From an uncultured Christensenella sp. (GTDB lineage Bacteria; Bacillota; Clostridia; Christensenellales; Borkfalkiaceae), in assembly GCA_910578655.1 (NCBI GenBank), contig CAJTQE010000009.1, forward strand, positions 5,115 through 27,394: DNA of 22,280 nucleotides. The letters run 5' to 3'. The position numbers were made by a program, and so were the translations under genes. Shown in pieces: positions 7,075 through 15,186 of this stretch (position 1 is its first letter; the number at the start of each line of letters is the position of its first letter). A model generated the notes under the pieces. The model saw nothing but the letters and a program-made list of their open reading frames with translations, searched no databases and was not told where the DNA came from.

Positions 7075-8736
7075 TTAATTTTCCCGTAAAAGTTCGTTGT
7101 GGCGGTCGGGGTCGGCAAGCGCAGTAGAGTAATCGGTGTATACCGCAAAACCGACATTCGCTCCGGACGGCTTTTTGACGAATTTTTTCAAAGTATAGTC
7201 GACGGGAATTTTGTTTCCTTCCCGTCCGTCGGAATAGTAGGCGCAAATCTGCGCGGCAACCTTTATCACTCTGTCGGGAACCTTTTTCCCCTCCGCAATA
7301 ACGGCAACGTGTGCCGAGTGATATTTTTGCGTGTGCAGCCATAAATCGTCGGGCGCAAGCGATTTTGTCAGCCTGTCGTTCTGCACGTTGTTTCTGCCTG
7401 CAAGTATTTTAAAGCCGTCGCAGAGGTAAGTTCTGTAAGGTACGGGAACGGACTTTTTCTTTTTTACGGTTTGCTTTATAAGCTGCAACGAAACAAGCTC
7501 GTCCTCGATTTCCTCCAAATCGGAAATAATTTCAGCTGCGTTAACGTGCGCATATATGCAGTTTAAGTAATCTCTTTGCGCGGAGGCGGTTTTTAACTGT
7601 TCCCCGACGCTGAGTGCGGTTCTTTTAAGCTTTGAATAGCGTTTGTAATATTTTTGCATATTCTGCGACGGCGTAAGCGTTCTATCGAGTTCTATGGTAA
7701 TTTTACCGCCGTTTTCGTCGTAATAGTTGACGGCTTCAAATTTAGCGTCACCGCGTTTTACCGCGTATACGTTGGCGGTAAGGAGTTCGCCTTTCAGCTT
7801 GATAATATCCATATCCTTGCACTCGTCGAGTTTATCCCTCATCTGTGCAAGCCGCTTTTCAATTTTTTTAACCGCCGCATTTAATGCCGAACAAATCTTG
7901 GTTTTCTTTTCGTTGAAGTTGCGCTTTTCGGTGACGAAAGAGTAGTACGCGCTCTGCGCGGAAAGTACGTCGGGGTACATTTTACGGTCGGATGAAGAAG
8001 AGCGCACTTTAAAATCCGAAGGCTGTCCGTCTGAATAGACCACGCACGGCTCCGGTTTTTCGTCAAAAATAAAAGACTTTATTTGTTCTGCGGTCGGGTT
8101 TTCTCCGTACAGGTTTATAATTTCAATGGCGGTAGCGTAGCAAATTCCCTTTATGTTGTCGCTGATGAACTGCGCTTTATCGCCTCCGAAGCCGCTTAAA
8201 GCCTTAGCTATATTTTCCGTATCGCAGGGCGAAAACTTGTCCTGCGGTGCCGGGAGAGTATATTTAACTCCTCCGAACAGTACGCGTTTTGTGTTTTCGC
8301 TTATTGCGGTGGTTTTCAGCGCGCCGACTATTACGCCGTTTTCGCAGAGTACCGCATTCGAATATTTGCCCATAATTTCAAAGTAAAGGCGCATATTCGT
8401 TACGGTAAATTCGGAAGTGCATTTCAAATCGAAACAAACTATCCGCTCGAATTCGGGCTGAACAACGTCAAGAATTTGCGCGTTTTGCAAATGCTTTCTG
8501 AGCAGCATGCAAAAATTCGGCGCAACGGCGGGGGCGGAAGCGTCGCCGTCCGCCAGACTGAGGCGCGGCGACTGTGCGGCAAGGCAGGCTTCAAGTTTAA
8601 CGTTGCCGACCCCCGTGTATATTAAAAAGGTAAGGCTGTCGCGCGTAGGCTGAATTATGCGCGAAATTTTTCCGCCGGTTAACTTTTCTTTCAGCTCTTT
8701 GGCGATGTATCTTAAAGTATATGCGTCCTGCGGCAT
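7075..8736 (-). CDS. rqcH: RqcH / NFACT-family ribosome quality control protein (Rqc2 homologue, FbpA-like)
   Basis: A 553-residue bacterial Rqc2 homologue. In characterised Bacillus subtilis RqcH, the protein binds obstructed 50S subunits and recruits tRNA-Ala to add alanine tails that mark stalled peptides for ClpXP. Domains: NFACT-N (about 1-200, starting DAYTLRYIAKELKEKLTGGKISRI), a helix-hairpin-helix and long coiled coils (about 265-420), and NFACT-R/DUF814 (about 463-535, with DDLWLHTQKYHSAHVAV and KKFVKKPSGANVGFA). At the position of the important Asp97-Arg98 pair this protein has Glu97-Arg98, a conservative change. Older databases call the family fibronectin-binding protein. It has its own promoter and GAGGTG before ATG 8736, and lies head to head with tig-clpP-clpX, which fits the pathway. 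Confidence 0.95.
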   Translation of the reverse strand: MPQDAYTLRYIAKELKEKLTGGKISRIIQPTRDSLTFLIYTGVGNVKLEACLAAQSPRLSLADGDASAPAVAPNFCMLLRKHLQNAQILDVVQPEFERIVCFDLKCTSEFTVTNMRLYFEIMGKYSNAVLCENGVIVGALKTTAISENTKRVLFGGVKYTLPAPQDKFSPCDTENIAKALSGFGGDKAQFISDNIKGICYATAIEIINLYGENPTAEQIKSFIFDEKPEPCVVYSDGQPSDFKVRSSSSDRKMYPDVLSAQSAYYSFVTEKRNFNEKKTKICSALNAAVKKIEKRLAQMRDKLDECKDMDIIKLKGELLTANVYAVKRGDAKFEAVNYYDENGGKITIELDRTLTPSQNMQKYYKRYSKLKRTALSVGEQLKTASAQRDYLNCIYAHVNAAEIISDLEEIEDELVSLQLIKQTVKKKKSVPVPYRTYLCDGFKILAGRNNVQNDRLTKSLAPDDLWLHTQKYHSAHVAVIAEGKKVPDRVIKVAAQICAYYSDGREGNKIPVDYTLKKFVKKPSGANVGFAVYTDYSTALADPDRHNELLREN

Positions 8737-8767
8737 CGGTTACACCTCGTTTTAGAATTCGCGCTTT

Positions 8768-8796
8768 ATTATATAGTAAATTTTAACAAATGTAAA
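8768..8796 (-). promoter_or_regulatory. Sigma-A-type promoter for rqcH
   Basis: On the minus strand, TTTACA (8791-8796), a 17-bp spacer and a perfect TATAAT (8768-8773). The predicted start near 8761 leaves a 25-base leader containing GAGGTG six bases before the ATG. Confidence 0.75.
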
Positions 8797-8806
8797 CGCA
8801 AAACGC

Positions 8807-8835
8807 TTTTCAAAAAAAATATTATGTGGTAAAAT
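8807..8835 (+). promoter_or_regulatory. Extended -10 promoter for the tig-clpP-clpX cluster
   Basis: TGG-TAAAAT (8827-8835) is an extended -10 with a weak TTTTCA -35 (8807-8812) at 17 bp. The leader of about 37 bases ends in AGTAGGAGA five bases before ATG 8879. I looked for CtsR-type or CIRCE heat-shock operators in this 142-bp divergent region and saw none. Confidence 0.55.
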
Positions 8836-8878
8836 GTTATCCGTATAAAATTTTATTTTAACTTAGTAGGAGATTTTT

Positions 8879-10312
8879 ATGAAGTATACACAGTCTGTCG
8901 GCGAAAAGAGTACGGTAAAACTTTTGATTACATTTACCGAACAGGAATGGCAGGACGCAATAAACGCGTCGTATATCAAAGTCAGGGGCAAATACGCCGT
9001 ACCCGGTTTCAGAAAGGGCAAAGCGCCCAAACCCGTTTTGGAAAATTACTACGGCAAGGGCGTTTTCTATGAAGAGGCTTTCAACTTGCTTTACGGCAAG
9101 CATTATCCCGAAATTCTCGATAAGGAAAAGGGCAACTTCACGGCAGTCGGCGAACCCGAACTTGACGTGGAAGAGATGAAAGAGGGCGAGGGCGTAGTGC
9201 TTTCCGCTATCGTTCCCGTTAAGCCCGAAGTCACCATTGACAGCTATAAGGGTTTAAAAATCAAAAAATTTGAATATAATGTTACCGATGCCGAAGTCGA
9301 TAAGGAAGCAAACAAAATTTTGGAAAGTCAGGCAACCGACAAAGAGGTTACGGACCGGGCTTGCAAAAACGGCGACACTGTAAATATCGATTTTTCGGGC
9401 AGCGTTGACGGCGAAAAATTTCCCGGCGGCACGGCTGAGGACTATAACCTCGTTTTAGGCAGCGGCGCTTTTATTCCCGGTTTCGAGGACGCGGTTGTCG
9501 GAATGAAGACGGGCGAAAACAAAGACATCAACGTCAGATTCCCCGAAGAGTATCAGGCGGATAATCTTCGCGGCAAGGACGCCGTGTTCAATATCACGCT
9601 CAATAAAATTACCGAAAAAATTTATCCGGAACTTACGGACGAGTTCGTAAAGGGTCACGCAGGCGTTGAAACGGTTGCGGATTATAAGGCTAAAACGCGC
9701 GAGCGTCTTGAAAAGAGCGCGCAGCTTCGCGGCAGAGACGAAACCGAAAACAGTATTCTTGAAGAAATAAGCAAGCATACGACGACTGTAATTCCCGACG
9801 CTATGATAGAGAGCGAAATTGACAAGCTGGTTCAGGATTTCAGCTATCGCTTAATGTATCAGGGCTTGAAACTTGACGACTATCTCAAATATATGCAACT
9901 GACTATGGAAGATTTCCGCACTCAGTTCAAGGGGCAGGCAGAACCGAGAGTTTTGCATCAGCTTATAATCGATAAAATTGTAAGAACCGAAGGCATCAAA
10001 GCCGAACAAAGCGAAATAGATGCAAAGGTTGAAGAACAGGCAAAGTCTGTAGATAAGAAAGTTGAAGAGTACAAGAAGTCAATGAATCCCCGTCAGCTTG
10101 AATATATTGCAAACGATATAGTAATAACTAAGCTGTTTGATTTCCTTACGGCAAACAACGAACTTGTTGCAGAGGGTGAAAAACCTGCCGCAAAGAAACC
10201 TGCGGCTAAAACCGCCGCAACAAAGACTGCCGCAACAAAGACTGCCGCAACAAAGACTGCAACGGCGGCAAAGAAACCCGCGGCTAAAAAGACAGAAAAG
10301 AAAGAAAATTAA
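8879..10312 (+). CDS. tig: Trigger factor, ribosome-bound chaperone and peptidyl-prolyl isomerase
   Basis: A 477-residue trigger factor that binds at the ribosome exit tunnel and shields nascent chains. The N-terminal domain has the ribosome-docking loop GFRKGKAP (43-50). An FKBP-type isomerase domain follows at about 160-245 (GDTVNIDFSGSVDGEKFPGG, then FIPGFEDAVVGMKTGE). Helical chaperone arms make up the remainder. The usual family length is about 430; the extra 45 or so residues are a Lys/Ala/Pro/Thr-rich tail (from about 432) with repeated KTAAT and KPAAK units resembling histone H1 tails. The tail is encoded partly by three exact 15-bp repeats. It is first in the clp cluster, and the next ribosome site overlaps its stop codon. 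Confidence 0.97.
   Translation: MKYTQSVGEKSTVKLLITFTEQEWQDAINASYIKVRGKYAVPGFRKGKAPKPVLENYYGKGVFYEEAFNLLYGKHYPEILDKEKGNFTAVGEPELDVEEMKEGEGVVLSAIVPVKPEVTIDSYKGLKIKKFEYNVTDAEVDKEANKILESQATDKEVTDRACKNGDTVNIDFSGSVDGEKFPGGTAEDYNLVLGSGAFIPGFEDAVVGMKTGENKDINVRFPEEYQADNLRGKDAVFNITLNKITEKIYPELTDEFVKGHAGVETVADYKAKTRERLEKSAQLRGRDETENSILEEISKHTTTVIPDAMIESEIDKLVQDFSYRLMYQGLKLDDYLKYMQLTMEDFRTQFKGQAEPRVLHQLIIDKIVRTEGIKAEQSEIDAKVEEQAKSVDKKVEEYKKSMNPRQLEYIANDIVITKLFDFLTANNELVAEGEKPAAKKPAAKTAATKTAATKTAATKTATAAKKPAAKKTEKKEN
10214..10258 (+). repeat. Three tandem 15-bp repeats inside the tig 3' end
   Basis: GCCGCAACAAAGACT occurs three times without a mismatch, in phase with the reading frame, and encodes the repeated A-A-T-K-T of the basic tail. 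Identical in-frame units can expand or contract by slippage without breaking the gene. Confidence 0.9.
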
Positions 10313-10324
10313 AGGAGCGTATTT

Positions 10325-10915
10325 ATGGAAAAAAACGCATTGGTTCCTTATATTGTAGAGCAGACCTCTCGAGGCGAGCGTTCGTACGACATTTATAGCC
10401 GTCTTTTAGAGGACAGAATAATTTTTTTGAGCGGAGAAATTGACGACGCCGTTGCAAACACAGTGGTTGCGCAGCTTATTTATCTTGAAGCAAAGGACCC
10501 CCAAAAGGACATTTCACTATATATAAACAGCCCCGGCGGCTCGGTTTCCGCAGGACTTGCAATTTACGACACGATGAACTATATCAAGTGCGACGTTTCT
10601 ACTATATGTATAGGTATGGCGGCTTCTATGGGCGCGTTCCTTCTTTCAAGCGGACAGAAAGGCAAGAGATTTGCCCTTCCCAACAGTGAAATTATGATAC
10701 ACCAGCCTTTGGGCGGTGCGCAGGGTCAGGCAAGCGACATTAAAATTGCCGCAGAGCATATTTTGAGAACAAAGCGCAGACTGAACGAAATACTTGCGAA
10801 AAATTCGGGGAAGCCCCTGTCGCAGATAGAACACGATACCGACCGCGACAATTTCCTTTCGGCGGACGAGGCGATGGAATACGGCCTTATAGACAAAGTA
10901 TTTGTTAAAAGATAA
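10325..10915 (+). CDS. clpP: ClpP, ATP-dependent Clp protease proteolytic subunit
   Basis: A 196-residue serine peptidase that forms the double-ring chamber fed by ClpX. The catalytic triad is intact at normal spacing: S101 in GMAASMGA, H126 in MIHQPLGG and D175 in TDRDNFLSA. The oxyanion-region NSPGGSVSAGLAIYD (68-82) is also present. The start ATG 10325 follows AAAGGAG, which overlaps the tig stop, showing tight coupling with trigger factor. The N-terminus is short (ALVPYIVEQTSRGERSYDIYSRLL), as in Firmicute ClpP proteins that are processed little or not at all. It lies directly before clpX, the usual pairing. Confidence 0.98.
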   Translation: MEKNALVPYIVEQTSRGERSYDIYSRLLEDRIIFLSGEIDDAVANTVVAQLIYLEAKDPQKDISLYINSPGGSVSAGLAIYDTMNYIKCDVSTICIGMAASMGAFLLSSGQKGKRFALPNSEIMIHQPLGGAQGQASDIKIAAEHILRTKRRLNEILAKNSGKPLSQIEHDTDRDNFLSADEAMEYGLIDKVFVKR

Positions 10916-10964
10916 GCTTTTAAAATACAAATGTTGAAAAGAAAACTAATTTGTGAGGATTTTA

Positions 10965-12191
10965 TTGAAAGATAAAAGATTTTGTTCATTTTGCGGAAAG
11001 TCCGAAGATAAAGTAAGCCGTCTTATCAGCGGTCAGGACGGCGCGTGTATTTGCGACGAGTGTGTACTTATTTGCAACGATATGATTGACGAACTGAGCG
11101 CGGATTCGCCCAAACAGCCCGTACCGCTTAAAAAACCTTTTGAAATAAAGGAAGAGCTTGATAAATATATCGTAGGACAGGACGAAGCAAAAAAAGTTCT
11201 TTCCGTTGCCGTGTATAACCATTATAAGCGTATAAATCACTTGTCGGGTTTGCGCGACGATAACGAAGTGGAAATAGAAAAAAGCAATATTCTTCTTCTG
11301 GGCCCGACGGGCTGCGGTAAGACGTTGCTTGCAAGGACGCTTGCCAAAATTCTTAACGTGCCTTTCGCTGCGGCAGACGCAACCACTTTAACGGAGGCGG
11401 GTTACGTCGGCGAGGATGTCGAGAACATTTTGTTAAAGCTTATCCAAAACGCAGACTATGACGTTGCAAGGGCGGAGCACGGTATTATCTATATCGACGA
11501 AATAGACAAAATTGCAAGGAAGAGCGAAAACGTTTCCATAACCCGCGACGTGTCGGGCGAGGGCGTTCAGCAGGCGCTTTTGAAAATTATCGAAAGCACG
11601 GTTGCAAACGTTCCCCCTCAGGGCGGAAGAAAGCACCCTCAGCAGGAATGTCTGAGGATTGACACCACCAATATTTTATTCATTTGCGGCGGCGCGTTCG
11701 TCGGGCTTGATAAAATAGTTCAAAAACGCAGGGACAATACCACGCTCGGCTTCGGCGGTGCGGTAAAAAACGAAGAGGAAAACGTATATGAAATGCTTTC
11801 GGACGTTAAGCCCCACGATTTAACCAACTTCGGACTTATTCCCGAATTTGTCGGCAGAGTTCCGATAGTGGTAAGTCTGCACCCCCTGAACGAGGACGCT
11901 TTGGTAAATATTTTGACTAAGCCCAAAAACGCAATAATAAAGCAGTATCAAAAGCTTATCGCTATGGACGGCGTCAAACTTACGGTAGAAGACGGCGCAG
12001 TGCGCGAAATTGCAAATACGGCAATCCGCTTAAAGACAGGCGCAAGGGGATTGCGAACCATTATCGAAGGTTTTATGACTTCGGTGATGTATAAGCTTCC
12101 GTCCGAAGAAAATATAAAAGAAGTGGTCGTAACGCGTGAATGTGTTACGGCAAATGCCGAACCGAAATTAATTTACGGCGAATCGGCTTAA
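10965..12191 (+). CDS. clpX: ClpX, AAA+ unfoldase of the ClpXP protease
   Basis: A 408-residue unfoldase that recognises substrates and threads them into ClpP. It has an N-terminal zinc domain (C7, C10, C30, C33), Walker A GPTGCGKT (113-120), pore loop GYVG (146-149), Walker B IIYIDEID (174-181), the RKH loop (222-224) and a ClpP-docking LGF tripeptide (261-263, the IGF loop of other species). GLRTIIEGF near the C-terminus is the sensor-2 region. A longer frame begins at GTG 10953, but I chose TTG 10965: the bases GTGAGG of the longer version form the ribosome site, and MKDKRFCSFC matches other ClpX starts. It is 49 bp after clpP with no terminator between. Confidence 0.97.
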   Translation: MKDKRFCSFCGKSEDKVSRLISGQDGACICDECVLICNDMIDELSADSPKQPVPLKKPFEIKEELDKYIVGQDEAKKVLSVAVYNHYKRINHLSGLRDDNEVEIEKSNILLLGPTGCGKTLLARTLAKILNVPFAAADATTLTEAGYVGEDVENILLKLIQNADYDVARAEHGIIYIDEIDKIARKSENVSITRDVSGEGVQQALLKIIESTVANVPPQGGRKHPQQECLRIDTTNILFICGGAFVGLDKIVQKRRDNTTLGFGGAVKNEEENVYEMLSDVKPHDLTNFGLIPEFVGRVPIVVSLHPLNEDALVNILTKPKNAIIKQYQKLIAMDGVKLTVEDGAVREIANTAIRLKTGARGLRTIIEGFMTSVMYKLPSEENIKEVVVTRECVTANAEPKLIYGESA

Positions 12192-12203
12192 CAAGTTAAA
12201 TTA

Positions 12204-12230
12204 CGCGCCAAATCATTTGGCGCGTTTTTT
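12204..12230 (+). terminator. Hairpin plus T6 between clpX and lon (terminator or attenuator)
   Basis: CGCGCCAAAT (12204-12213) is the perfect reverse complement of 12215-12224, so the realistic form is an 8-bp stem with a 5-base loop, followed by six T. The lon ribosome site GGAG begins at the very next base. It lies 12 bp after the clpX stop. A stem of this strength should end many transcripts, limiting lon to readthrough unless another promoter exists. Confidence 0.75.
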
Positions 12231-12239
12231 GGAGTTAAA

Positions 12240-14546
12240 ATGGCTAAATTTCAAGATTATCCTCTGCTTGCGCTTCGCGGCAGAGTCGTTTTCCCGAATA
12301 CTACTGTAAGCTTTGACGTAGGCAGGGTCATATCCCTCGGCGCTGTTAAAAGCGCGGCGGACGGCGATTCCCGTCTTTTCGTCTGCACGCAGAAACAGTC
12401 CGAAAAAGACGAAATTTCAGACGACGACGTTTACGCTGTCGGTACGGTCGTGCGTCTTAAACAGATTGCCCGTCTTCCCGGCAGCAGCCTTCGGCTTACG
12501 GTCGAAGGTCTTTTCCGCGCAACGGCAAGGCAGGTAAGAAAAGAGGAAGGAACGTTTATTGCAACCGTTGAAGAAATTACGCCCGTTCACGGCGACAGCG
12601 CTTTGGAAGAAGCTTATTTCCGCACGTCCAAAGAAATTTTAAAGGACGTAACGGCAACGGACAGCCGCGTTACCAAAGAGGGGGCGGCAAATCTCGATAA
12701 GTGTACAGACCCCGACGAGCTCGTCAATATTGCAGGTCATTATCTGCAAATCCGTATAGAGCAGAAGCAGGAGCTTTTGGAGTGTCCGCGCACCGTCGAA
12801 AGGCTTAAAAAACTTGATAAGATTTTAAACGACGAGCTTGAAATTCTGCGGCTGGAACGCAAAATTAATACCGCCGTAAGGCAGAGCATAGAAAAAAATC
12901 AAAAAGAGTATTATCTGCGCGAACAGCTTAAAGCCATTCATACCGAACTCGGCGACGACGAGAACGAGAGATTTGAGCTTGAAGAACGCATCAAAGCAAA
13001 GGGAATGAGCGCGGAGGGCGAAAGAAAGGCTTTAAAGGAGCTTTCCCGTATGTCGGGTATGCAGACGTCTTCGCCGGATTATAACGTCTTGCGCGTATAT
13101 CTCGACTGGATGCTTGACATTCCTTGGAGCGAACGTACCGAGGATACCGAAAAACTTTCTGACGCGGTAAAGGTTCTCAACGAGGACCATTACGGCCTTG
13201 AAAAAATAAAGGAAAGAATAACCGAATATCTTGCGGTGATGAAACGCACGGGCGGACTTAACGCGCCTATACTGTGTTTCGTCGGGCCTCCCGGTGTCGG
13301 AAAAACGTCAATTGCAAGTTCGATTGCAAGAAGTCTGGGCAGAAAATTCGTCCGTATGAGTTTGGGCGGAGTCAAGGACGAAGCGGAAGTGCGCGGTCAC
13401 AGAAAAACTTACGTCGGCGCTATGCCCGGCAGACTTATCAGCGGAATGAAAAAAGCGGGTTCGGTAAATCCCGTATTCCTTTTGGATGAAATAGACAAAA
13501 TTTCTTCCGATATGCGCGGCGACCCCGCGGACGCGCTTTTGGAGGTTTTAGACCCTGCGCAGAACTCTACTTTCGTTGACAGGTATATCGAAGTGCCTTA
13601 CGATTTAAGCAAGGTTTTGTTTATTACTACGGCGAACAGTCTTGACACTATCCCCGTTCCCCTTTTGGACAGAATGGAAATAATCGAGCTTACCGGCTAT
13701 ACCCCCGAAGAGAAAAAGGAAATTGCCAAACGCTATCTCGTCCCCAAAAAGAGGGAGGCCAACGGGCTTAAAGAGGAAGAATTTTCGATTACCGACGGCG
13801 CAATAGACGCCATTATCGACGGCTATACAAGGGAAGCCGGCGTGCGCGGACTGGAAAGGCAAATTGACGCAGTGTGCCGAAAAGCGGCGGTTCGGCTGTC
13901 GGACGGGAAGGAAACTTCCGTTGCCGTTACCGAAAGCGACATTTGCAACATACTCGGAGCAAAGAGATACGATAGGGACGGTAAGGCTTTAAAGGTTGAC
14001 GAGGTGGGTGCGGCTACCGGACTTGCCTGGACGGCGGTCGGCGGAACTACGCTTACCATAGAAGTTTCCGCGATGCACGGCAAGGGCGATATTTTGCTTA
14101 CGGGCAAACTCGGCGACGTAATGAAAGAGAGTGCGCGCACGGCAATAAGTTATATTCGCTCAAACAGCGCAAGTTACGGCTTGGATAACTCCGCTTTTGA
14201 AAATACCGACATTCACATTCACGTCCCCGAAGGGGCTACTCCGAAGGACGGGCCGAGCGCGGGCATTACTATGGCTACGGCAATACTTTCGGCGTTCACG
14301 CAAAAACCCGTCAAAAAAAGCATTGCAATGACCGGCGAAATAACCCTTCGCGGCAAAGTTCTGCCTATCGGCGGACTTAAAGAAAAGGCGCTTGCGGCGT
14401 ACAGAATAGGTATCCACGACGTCATTATTCCTGCCGACAACCAGAAAGATTTGGAAGATATTCCCAAGACGATAAAGGACAGCATCAATTTCATTCCCGT
14501 AACCGACGTTTCAAAAGTTTTTAAAACGGCGATAAAGGGGCTTTGA
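12240..14546 (+). CDS. lon: Lon, ATP-dependent serine protease
   Basis: A 768-residue LonA protease that degrades misfolded and regulatory proteins. Domains: LON substrate-binding region (about 1-200, FQDYPLLALRGRVVFPN), a helical segment, an AAA+ module with Walker A GPPGVGKT (349-356) and Walker B VFLLDEID (412-419), and a C-terminal protease domain with catalytic S673 in TPKDGPSAGI and K716 in GGLKEKALAA. The Ser-Lys spacing of 43 equals that of the E. coli enzyme. Length is normal. ATG 12240 follows GGAG at five bases. The engB start lies one base after its stop. It follows clpX across a terminator-like hairpin, so its expression may be partly uncoupled from clpPX. Confidence 0.98.
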   Translation: MAKFQDYPLLALRGRVVFPNTTVSFDVGRVISLGAVKSAADGDSRLFVCTQKQSEKDEISDDDVYAVGTVVRLKQIARLPGSSLRLTVEGLFRATARQVRKEEGTFIATVEEITPVHGDSALEEAYFRTSKEILKDVTATDSRVTKEGAANLDKCTDPDELVNIAGHYLQIRIEQKQELLECPRTVERLKKLDKILNDELEILRLERKINTAVRQSIEKNQKEYYLREQLKAIHTELGDDENERFELEERIKAKGMSAEGERKALKELSRMSGMQTSSPDYNVLRVYLDWMLDIPWSERTEDTEKLSDAVKVLNEDHYGLEKIKERITEYLAVMKRTGGLNAPILCFVGPPGVGKTSIASSIARSLGRKFVRMSLGGVKDEAEVRGHRKTYVGAMPGRLISGMKKAGSVNPVFLLDEIDKISSDMRGDPADALLEVLDPAQNSTFVDRYIEVPYDLSKVLFITTANSLDTIPVPLLDRMEIIELTGYTPEEKKEIAKRYLVPKKREANGLKEEEFSITDGAIDAIIDGYTREAGVRGLERQIDAVCRKAAVRLSDGKETSVAVTESDICNILGAKRYDRDGKALKVDEVGAATGLAWTAVGGTTLTIEVSAMHGKGDILLTGKLGDVMKESARTAISYIRSNSASYGLDNSAFENTDIHIHVPEGATPKDGPSAGITMATAILSAFTQKPVKKSIAMTGEITLRGKVLPIGGLKEKALAAYRIGIHDVIIPADNQKDLEDIPKTIKDSINFIPVTDVSKVFKTAIKGL

Positions 14547-14547
14547 T

Positions 14548-15126
14548 ATGTTGAAAATTACTAATGCGGAATTTATAACCAGCGCGGCAAGCAAAGAACA
14601 GTTTATCGAAACGGATAAACCCGTTATAGCCGTCGTCGGAAAATCCAACGTGGGTAAGTCAAGCTTTATAAATATGCTTACAAACCGTAAAAAGCTTGCT
14701 AAGGTTTCAAAGGACCCGGGCAGGACGCGACTCGTAAATTATTTCGATTGCGGCGAATTCATTCTTGCTGACCTTCCCGGTTACGGATATGCCTGCGTTT
14801 CCAAGAACGAAAAACGCAAGTGGGCACAGCTGATAGAGGTGTTTTTTGCCGAAAAACGTGCAAATCACGTTTTTGCGCTTTGCGATGTTCGTCACGGACC
14901 TAACGCGGACGACTTGCAAATGGTTGAGTATCTATACTATAATATAATACCGTTTACGATAATTGCAACTAAGGCTGATAAGCTTTCTAAGGCTGCGGTC
15001 GGCAGAAGCGTGCAGGAAATAGCCGCAAAGTACAAGTGCGGCGCAGGCGACATAATCCCAACCTCAGCCGAAACGCGTCAGGGGCTTGAAAGAGTGCTTG
15101 AAAAACTCGGTACCATACTTAATTAA
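14548..15126 (+). CDS. engB: EngB/YsxC, GTPase for 50S ribosomal subunit assembly
   Basis: A 192-residue small GTPase needed for large-subunit assembly in Bacillus and E. coli (YsxC/YihA). All G motifs are present: G1 GKSNVGKSS (31-39), switch I with DPGRTRLVNYF (56-66), G3 DLPGYGYA (75-82), G4 TKAD (141-144) and G5 TSAE (172-175). The ATG is one base beyond the lon stop, with AGGGG inside the last codons of lon, so translation is coupled. The lon-engB order is the common one in Firmicutes. A strong terminator follows immediately. Confidence 0.97.
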   Translation: MLKITNAEFITSAASKEQFIETDKPVIAVVGKSNVGKSSFINMLTNRKKLAKVSKDPGRTRLVNYFDCGEFILADLPGYGYACVSKNEKRKWAQLIEVFFAEKRANHVFALCDVRHGPNADDLQMVEYLYYNIIPFTIIATKADKLSKAAVGRSVQEIAAKYKCGAGDIIPTSAETRQGLERVLEKLGTILN

Positions 15127-15129
15127 ATT

Positions 15130-15164
15130 CTGACACGGTCAAAACGCCCGTGTCAGTTTTTTTT
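15130..15164 (+). terminator. Rho-independent terminator after engB
   Basis: CTGACACGG (15130-15138) pairs with CCGTGTCAG (15148-15156) around a 9-base loop, followed by eight T (15157-15164). It starts 4 bp after the engB stop and should close the tig-clpP-clpX-lon-engB transcript. Confidence 0.92.
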
Positions 15165-15186
15165 GCGTGCGCATAGTAATGTAAGT

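Noticed and set aside
8737..8878. Heat-shock operators (CtsR or CIRCE type) upstream of tig
   Set aside because: Neither the CtsR heptad repeat nor the CIRCE inverted repeat is present; the region is explained by two divergent promoters.
13823..14140. Minus-strand open frames inside lon
   Set aside because: They mirror the highly conserved lon coding frame, have no ribosome site, and their sequence is low-complexity Ser/Thr/Pro typical of antisense shadows.
14914..14943. TTGCAA, 18 bp, TATAAT inside engB as a promoter for glmM
   Set aside because: The boxes are reasonable, but any transcript would still meet the strong terminator at 15130-15164, and the words lie in coding sequence (EYLYYN) that explains them.
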